A stretch of 64,000 bases of DNA from Streptomyces longwoodensis (GTDB taxonomy: Bacteria; Actinomycetota; Actinomycetes; Streptomycetales; Streptomycetaceae), in NCBI RefSeq assembly GCF_001514125.1, contig NZ_KQ948549.1, forward strand, positions 505,081 to 569,080. Reading direction: 5' to 3'. The translations under genes and the position numbers were made by a program. Positions 59,273 through 64,000 of the stretch are shown piece after piece. The stretch's first letter is position 1. Each line of letters opens with the position of its first letter. Below the pieces are notes generated by a model that made no database searches, was not told where the DNA came from, and was given only the letters and a program-made list of their open reading frames with translations.

Positions 59273-61522
59273 TCACCCCCGTGGTGCGGCCACCGGCACG
59301 TCCAGCGGCCGGGCCAGGCCCAGCACCGCCTCGTCGAGGCGCTGGAGGTGCCGCAGCACCCGGTCGGTGACCCGCCCGTAGCGCGGTGTCGCCGGAACGC
59401 CCGGATCCAGCAGCGAGGCGATGCTCGGCCCGGTGCGCACCGGCTCCGCCGAGCCCTCGTCGCCGACGTGCGCCGCGATCGCCCTGATATTGCGCAGGAT
59501 GCGCTCCCCGGCGCCCTTCAGCCCCGGATCGGCCGCGATCGACGGGTGCGTGGGCAGCAGCTCGGCCGTCGCCGCCAGCGCCCGCGCGTGGTAGGCGCAC
59601 GTCTCCAGCAGCGCGACCACGTACCGGGCCGTCTCACGGCGGGTCCGCAGCGGCGTCACCGGATGCGTCAGCGGCTGGATCGCCGCCCGCAGGTCCGCGA
59701 GCGCCTGGTCCAGGTCCCGGGCCTGCTCCAGCAGGTCGACCGGGGGGCCGCCGCTGAGCTGGTCCATGGCCGTCGAGGTCACCTCGGCCAGCCGGTCCAG
59801 CACCGTCGTGAGCAGGTCGTTCGTCCGCCGGTCGGTATGGACCGGCAGCACCAGCGCCGCCGCGACGATCCCGCAGGCCGCGCCCAGCGCCGTCTCCTCC
59901 ACCCGCAGCACCAGCACCGACAGGCTGTAGGTGTGCAGCAGCGTGTACAGCACGCCGAGCGCCGCCGTCACGAAGAACGACATCAGCGTGTACGACAGGG
60001 GAGCGGTGTAGAACATCGCGAACACGCACAGCAGCACCACCGCGAACGCCGTCCACGTGTGGTGCCCCACCAGCCCGGCCAGCACGATGCCCGCGACGAC
60101 GCCGAGCACGGTGCCCACCAGCCGCCGGTAGCCCTTGACCAGGATCTCCCCGGTGGAGGCGGTGTTGATGAAGACGATCCAGCAGGTCAGCACCGCCCAG
60201 TACCAGCGCTGCGAGGACAGGAACTCGCCCCCGACGATCGCCAGCAGCGAGCCGACCGCCACCTGCACGGCCGCCCGCGTCGTGGGCCGGCGCAGCCCCG
60301 TCTCCGGCTCGCTCGGCTCCTCGGTCTCCTCCGCCACGCCGATCGCGGCGTCCTCGGCGTCCAGCTCCTCGCGGGAGCGGGCCGTCGCCGGGCTGTCGTC
60401 GGAGTCGTCCTGCGGCCCGTCCAGCGCGATGCGCAGGCCCAGGACGGCGCGGGCCGTCTCGCCGATGCCCCGGAACACGTCCTGCACGGCCGGCGACGCG
60501 CTCGGCAGGTTCTCGTCGTCCCGGTAGCCCAGCAGCCGGTTGCGCACCTGCGCCAGTCCGGTGCCCGGGGCGGCGGCCACCGGGCGCCGCACGAGCAGCG
60601 CGAGGGCCGTCAGGTCCCGGCGCAGCGCGTCGCTCGCCTCGTCGCGCACCGGGAGCCGGCCGCGCTCGGGCAGCTGGGCGCCGGGCAGGTGCAGGGTGAG
60701 GGTGTCGGCCCGGCGGGCGCTGCGCGCGGTCAGCAGCAGCAGGCCGAGGCGCTCGGCGGCGATCTCCGCGTCCGCGATGCGGCGCTGCACCAGCCGCGCC
60801 ACCGCCTCGTCGGGGGTGCCCTCCTCCAGCCGGCCCTGGATCATCATGGCGGTCTCGTGCAGCCGGGCGGTGCCCACCCGCACCTGCTCCAGGACCCGGT
60901 CCACGTCGTCGGGCCCGGCGTCCAGCAGGTCCGCCAGGGCCTCCAGCAGCTGCGCCAGCCGGGCCCGGAACGCCTCCCGCAGCCGGTGCAGGATGCCCGT
61001 CGGGGTCTGCGGCACGAGCACGAACCGCGCCAGCGCCCCGCACGCGAACGCGATCGCCACGGTGCCGAGGAACCCCGGCAGGCTGGCCGGGGTCACCCCG
61101 ACGAACAGCGACGCGAAGTACGTCTGGAAGCCGATCAGGCCGAGCGCGGTGCCCCGGTCGCCGAACCGGCGGCCGTAGACCGCGCAGAAGATCAGCACGA
61201 CGAAGAAGGCGTCGCCCAGGAGCACCCGGGAGGTCAGCAGCGCGCTCAGCGACACCGACGCCAGCGCCACCGGCAGGCCGAGGGCCAGGGTGACCGCCTG
61301 CGGAGCGCGCTGCTTCTCCCGGATGGCGAACGTGGCGACCATCGCCGAGATCGCACCGGCCACCAGGTGCGTCACCCCGGCGTCCAGCGCGGCCAGCACG
61401 GCCAGGGTCAGGGCGATGGAGAGGACGGTGCGCAGTCCCGCGGCCAGTCGCAGCAGCCCCGGGTCGGACGCCGCCACGCGGTCGCGCACCCCAGCCCACA
61501 CCGACCGTTCCGCTGACCTCAC
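59273..61522 (-). CDS. FUSC family membrane protein
   Basis: A 749-residue membrane protein with the fusaric-acid-resistance (FUSC) layout. N-terminal helices span about 30-165. A long cytoplasmic helical domain lies at about 170-410, with acidic stretch SREELDAEDAAIGVAEETEE. A second helix group follows at about 425-570, then a cytoplasmic tail to 749. Similar proteins export aromatic acids or other toxic compounds, but often the substrate is unknown. GTG 61522 is the start. The NDH-2 gene follows upstream on the same strand, 60 nt away. Confidence 0.9.
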   Translation of the reverse strand: MRSAERSVWAGVRDRVAASDPGLLRLAAGLRTVLSIALTLAVLAALDAGVTHLVAGAISAMVATFAIREKQRAPQAVTLALGLPVALASVSLSALLTSRVLLGDAFFVVLIFCAVYGRRFGDRGTALGLIGFQTYFASLFVGVTPASLPGFLGTVAIAFACGALARFVLVPQTPTGILHRLREAFRARLAQLLEALADLLDAGPDDVDRVLEQVRVGTARLHETAMMIQGRLEEGTPDEAVARLVQRRIADAEIAAERLGLLLLTARSARRADTLTLHLPGAQLPERGRLPVRDEASDALRRDLTALALLVRRPVAAAPGTGLAQVRNRLLGYRDDENLPSASPAVQDVFRGIGETARAVLGLRIALDGPQDDSDDSPATARSREELDAEDAAIGVAEETEEPSEPETGLRRPTTRAAVQVAVGSLLAIVGGEFLSSQRWYWAVLTCWIVFINTASTGEILVKGYRRLVGTVLGVVAGIVLAGLVGHHTWTAFAVVLLCVFAMFYTAPLSYTLMSFFVTAALGVLYTLLHTYSLSVLVLRVEETALGAACGIVAAALVLPVHTDRRTNDLLTTVLDRLAEVTSTAMDQLSGGPPVDLLEQARDLDQALADLRAAIQPLTHPVTPLRTRRETARYVVALLETCAYHARALAATAELLPTHPSIAADPGLKGAGERILRNIRAIAAHVGDEGSAEPVRTGPSIASLLDPGVPATPRYGRVTDRVLRHLQRLDEAVLGLARPLDVPVAAPRG

Positions 61523-61582
61523 GCCGCCGTACTCTCCGCCTCGCGCCTCGACCTGATCATCAGCATGCCACGGCGGGCCGGG

Positions 61583-62950
61583 TCATCCGGCGGCGGGCCG
61601 GCTCCCTTCCACGTGGGCCCGCACCTGCTCGGGCGTCAGGTAGGTGTCGGTGTACTCGAAGTCCTTGAGCTTGGCCGGCCGGCGCGCCTGGAAGCCGGTG
61701 CGGACGAAGTCGTCCCCGGCGAGCGCGTTCAGCGTCCAGTTCGTCGCCACCCGGACCTTGGCCACCCCGGTGCGCAGCGCCCACCAGTGGTAGCCGCGCG
61801 CCGCCACCTGGGCCGGCAGGCCGCGCAGTTCGACACCCAGCGGCTTGGACACCGCGTCCCGCCCGCCGAGGTCGACGACCAGCCCGAGGTCCTTGTGCTC
61901 GTACGGCTGCAGCGGCGCGCCGCGCAGCGTGGCGATCACGTTGTCGGCGACCGCCTTGCCCTGCCGCATGGCGTGCTGGGCGGTCGGCGGGCACACCGCG
62001 CCCTCCTCGCCCTTGGCGAGGTCCGGGACGGCGGCGGAGTCGCCGAGCGCGAACACCCCGTCGGAGCCCGGCAGGGTCATCTCCGGGGTGACCGCGAGCC
62101 GCCCGCGCACCGTCTCCGCGTCGAGCGTGGCGATCAGCGGGCTCGCCACGACGCCCGCCGTCCAGATCAGCGTGTGGGTCGGGACCACCCGCCCGTCGGT
62201 GAAGGTGACCTCCTCCGGCCCCGCCTTCGCGATGGACACGCCGAGCGAGACCTCGATGCCGCGCCGGCGCAGCACCTCCTGCGCGCTGCGGCCGAGCTTG
62301 TCGCCCAGCTCCGGCATCAGCTTCGGCGCGATGTCGATCAGGTGCCACTTGATCAGCTTCGGGTCGAGGCGGGGGTAGCGCCGGACCGCGCTGTGCGTCA
62401 GCTTCTGCAGGCAGGCCGCGGTCTCGGTACCGGCGTAGCCGCCGCCGACCACCACGAACTGCAGCCGGGACGCCCGCTCGGCCGGGTCCTGGCTGGCGTC
62501 CGCCAGGTCCAGCTGGGAGATCACGTGGTCGCGGATGTAGGCGGCCTCCGCGAGCGTCTTCATGCCGAACGCGTTGTCCGTCAGTCCCGGGATGTCGAAG
62601 GTGCGGGTCACGCTGCCGGGGGCGAGCACGAGGTAGTCGTACGGCTCGTTGACGATGCGGTCGGTGATGGTGCGCACCACGCACACCTTCGCCTTCAGGT
62701 CCACGCCGATCGCACCGCCGGGGATGATCCGGGTGCGGTACCTGGCGCTGCGGCGCAGGGACAGGGCGATCGACTGGGGCGTGAGCACCCCGGAGGCGAC
62801 CTGTGGCAGCAGTGGCAGGTAGAGCTGGTAGGAGAAGGGGGTCACCAGGGTGACGTCGGCTTCGTCGGGGGAGAGCTTGCGTTCCAGGCGCCGGACGCAC
62901 TCCACTCCCGCGAAGCCCGCGCCCACCACCAGAATCCTGGGTCGTGTCAC
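61583..62950 (-). CDS. ndh: type II NADH dehydrogenase (NDH-2)
   Basis: A 455-residue FAD oxidoreductase, NADH:quinone reductase without proton pumping. FAD motif is VVGAGFAGVECVRRL (7-21) and NAD motif VVVGGGYAGTETA near 170-182. The third FAD segment is GVFALGDSAAVPD and a quinone-side motif QHAMRQGKAVADN follows it. A C-terminal amphipathic tail (LKDFEYTDTY) suits membrane binding. GTG 62950 is chosen with GAGGGA at good spacing. Divergent from MarR, which may regulate it in response to redox or drug stress. Confidence 0.92.
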   Translation of the reverse strand: MTRPRILVVGAGFAGVECVRRLERKLSPDEADVTLVTPFSYQLYLPLLPQVASGVLTPQSIALSLRRSARYRTRIIPGGAIGVDLKAKVCVVRTITDRIVNEPYDYLVLAPGSVTRTFDIPGLTDNAFGMKTLAEAAYIRDHVISQLDLADASQDPAERASRLQFVVVGGGYAGTETAACLQKLTHSAVRRYPRLDPKLIKWHLIDIAPKLMPELGDKLGRSAQEVLRRRGIEVSLGVSIAKAGPEEVTFTDGRVVPTHTLIWTAGVVASPLIATLDAETVRGRLAVTPEMTLPGSDGVFALGDSAAVPDLAKGEEGAVCPPTAQHAMRQGKAVADNVIATLRGAPLQPYEHKDLGLVVDLGGRDAVSKPLGVELRGLPAQVAARGYHWWALRTGVAKVRVATNWTLNALAGDDFVRTGFQARRPAKLKDFEYTDTYLTPEQVRAHVEGSRPAAG

Positions 62951-63195
62951 GTCGTTCCCTCTTTCTGCGGCTCCTGCGGTCTGTGCCTTGATCCCTCGCC
63001 TTGCACCTGCCCGCCCCGGACGGCTTCGCACCTCCTCGATCCCACCGCGCCGGGACCGCGCGCGCCACCCGGACGGGCCGAGCAGACGAACGGCACCCTC
63101 GAACACCTCGTCGGGGCCGGTCGGCCGTGTAGGCCCCGGCCCCTCGGGTAGCCCGACGTACATGACAAAAACGGTGGTGGCCGGAGGGTACTGAC

Positions 63196-63702
63196 GTGGG
63201 CTGCGCAGAGGGCGCCGACGACGGGCAGGAGGCGCGGGAGGCGACCGCGCGGCGGGTCGTCGACGCGATGGAGGGTCTGGTGGCGTGGTGGCTGGCGGCG
63301 GCGGACGGGACGACGCCGCGGCTTCCGGCGCGTCAGCTGCTCGCGCTGCGGACCGTGCGGCGCAGACCCGAGACCAACCTCACCGCGCTCGCCGGGCAGC
63401 TCGGCATCGGCCTGCCCAACGCCAGCCGCCTGTGCGACCGGCTGGAGGCGGCGGGCCTGCTGGAGCGGACCGTGCCGCCGGGCAACCGGCGGGAGGTGCG
63501 GCTCGCGGTGACCGCGTACGGGCAACGCGTCCTCGCGGACGTCACCGAGCGGCGCGTACGGGGGCTCGTGACCGTGGTCGCGCAGATGACCCCCGGTCAG
63601 CGGGCCGCCCTGGAACAGGGCCTGTCCGCCTTCCACCACTCCCGCACCGCGGGCCCGCGGCCCCCGTACGGCACCGGCGGCGCCCAGCGGGGCGACGGCT
63701 GA
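63196..63702 (+). CDS. MarR family regulator
   Basis: A 168-residue MarR-type winged-HTH protein. The HTH is near 50-100 (LTALAGQLGIGLPNASRLCDRLEAAGLLERTVPPGNRREVRLAVTAYG), with dimerisation helices on both sides and a Gly/Pro-rich tail. GTG 63196 is the start. Its divergent neighbour is NDH-2 and its convergent neighbour a SpoIIE-type phosphatase. Regulation of NDH-2 and sensing of phenolic or oxidant ligands are plausible. Confidence 0.9.
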   Translation: MGCAEGADDGQEAREATARRVVDAMEGLVAWWLAAADGTTPRLPARQLLALRTVRRRPETNLTALAGQLGIGLPNASRLCDRLEAAGLLERTVPPGNRREVRLAVTAYGQRVLADVTERRVRGLVTVVAQMTPGQRAALEQGLSAFHHSRTAGPRPPYGTGGAQRGDG

Positions 63703-63726
63703 GCGGCGGCCGTGCGGCGGCCGGGC

Positions 63727-64000
63727 TCAGCCCGTCGCCGCCCGCCCGGTGACGTGGCACAGCAGCAGGCACACGTCGTCGTCGCGCTCGGAGTCGCTCA
63801 GCAGCGGGTCGAGGATGCGGTCCGCCGCGCCCTCCAGGTCGGCCTCCAGCTCCTCGGAGCCGAAGCCGGCCAGCGCCGTCGCCAGCCGCTCGATGCCCGG
63901 GTCTATGCCCTGGGCGCGCCGCTCCACCAGGCCGTCCGTGTACATCGCGAGCGTGGAGCCCGCCGGGAGCGGCACCCGGTGGTCGGCGATCTCCTGGCGC
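63727..64000 (-). CDS. SpoIIE/PP2C-type phosphatase, C-terminal part
   Basis: This is the 3' end of a gene that continues beyond the right edge. The visible residues hold the end of a PP2C SpoIIE domain: LPAGSTLAMYTDGLVERR and SERDDDVCLLLCHV, the YTDG and DDV metal motifs. Such phosphatases switch anti-anti-sigma factors in partner-switching systems, fitting with the many RsbW-like ATPases. Upstream sensor domains (GAF, PAS) cannot be seen. The stop is at 63727-63729. Confidence 0.9.
   Translation of the reverse strand, partial: RQEIADHRVPLPAGSTLAMYTDGLVERRAQGIDPGIERLATALAGFGSEELEADLEGAADRILDPLLSDSERDDDVCLLLCHVTGRAATG

Noticed and set aside
1..64000. tRNA, rRNA, CRISPR, transposase or integrase
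   Set aside because: No cloverleaf with TTCGA arm, no regularly spaced repeats, and no DDE or tyrosine/serine recombinase motifs were noticed on either strand.

Overview
The window is a stretch of high-GC actinobacterial chromosome, almost certainly Streptomyces. Codon third positions are nearly all G/C and GTG starts are frequent. Several families are typical of the genus: the melC1-melC2 tyrosinase operon, the popR / clpP3-clpP4 protease locus, DUF5133 and DUF6777 proteins, RsbW-like ATPases and a large LuxR (LAL) regulator. About 63 protein genes were found, the first and last cut by the window edges. I saw no tRNA, rRNA, CRISPR array, transposase or integrase, and no compositional island; it reads as vertically inherited chromosome with much regulation and redox enzymology.

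Layout. 1-3.6 kb: end of adenosine deaminase, a DinB-like protein, and a LysR regulator divergent from an aldo/keto reductase. 3.9-11.1 kb: a signalling block with an ABC transporter carrying two FHA domains, an SH3-like protein, a soluble Ser/Thr kinase, a polytopic membrane protein and a DUF6777 protein. 11.2-13.6 kb: an RsbW-like ATPase, popR, and the convergent clpP3-clpP4 operon preceded by two abutting PopR-like boxes. 13.7-19 kb: VOC proteins, an aminoglycoside-phosphotransferase-like kinase, RNase HI with a Cys/His tail, an SRPBCC protein and melC1-melC2. 19.3-22.7 kb: flavin monooxygenase, 14-TM MFS pump and TetR regulator, with two matching palindromic operators between the first two. 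22.7-29.8 kb: aldo/keto reductase, F420-type oxidoreductase, serine hydrolase, a membrane pseudokinase and a PLP dehydratase.

29.9-36.5 kb holds the most unusual locus. An LAL regulator lies downstream of three translationally coupled genes: a response-regulator/thioredoxin-reductase-like fusion, a soluble histidine kinase with a cyclic-nucleotide-type sensor, and a UBP-type zinc finger. This looks like a phosphorelay whose output is a flavoprotein rather than DNA binding. 36.6-43.8 kb: VOC, tandem universal stress protein, DUF4032 kinase-like protein, MBL hydrolase, AlkB, a TetR with palindromic operators and an FAD dehydrogenase. 43.9-50.7 kb: secreted M1 peptidase, L,D-transpeptidase lipoprotein, an OmpR/histidine-kinase pair whose sensor domain has four cysteines in a repeated motif, and a saccharopine-dehydrogenase-like enzyme. 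50.9-55.2 kb: TetR, ArgP/LysE amino-acid export pair, MFS pump and a lone cyclic-nucleotide-binding protein. 55.5-64 kb: an ATPase / SigB-type sigma factor stress block, an FUSC membrane protein, NDH-2, MarR and the end of a SpoIIE-type phosphatase.

Functions are read from motifs and gene context; no database search was possible. Start codons were chosen by Shine-Dalgarno spacing, overlap with the neighbour, or remembered family N-termini.
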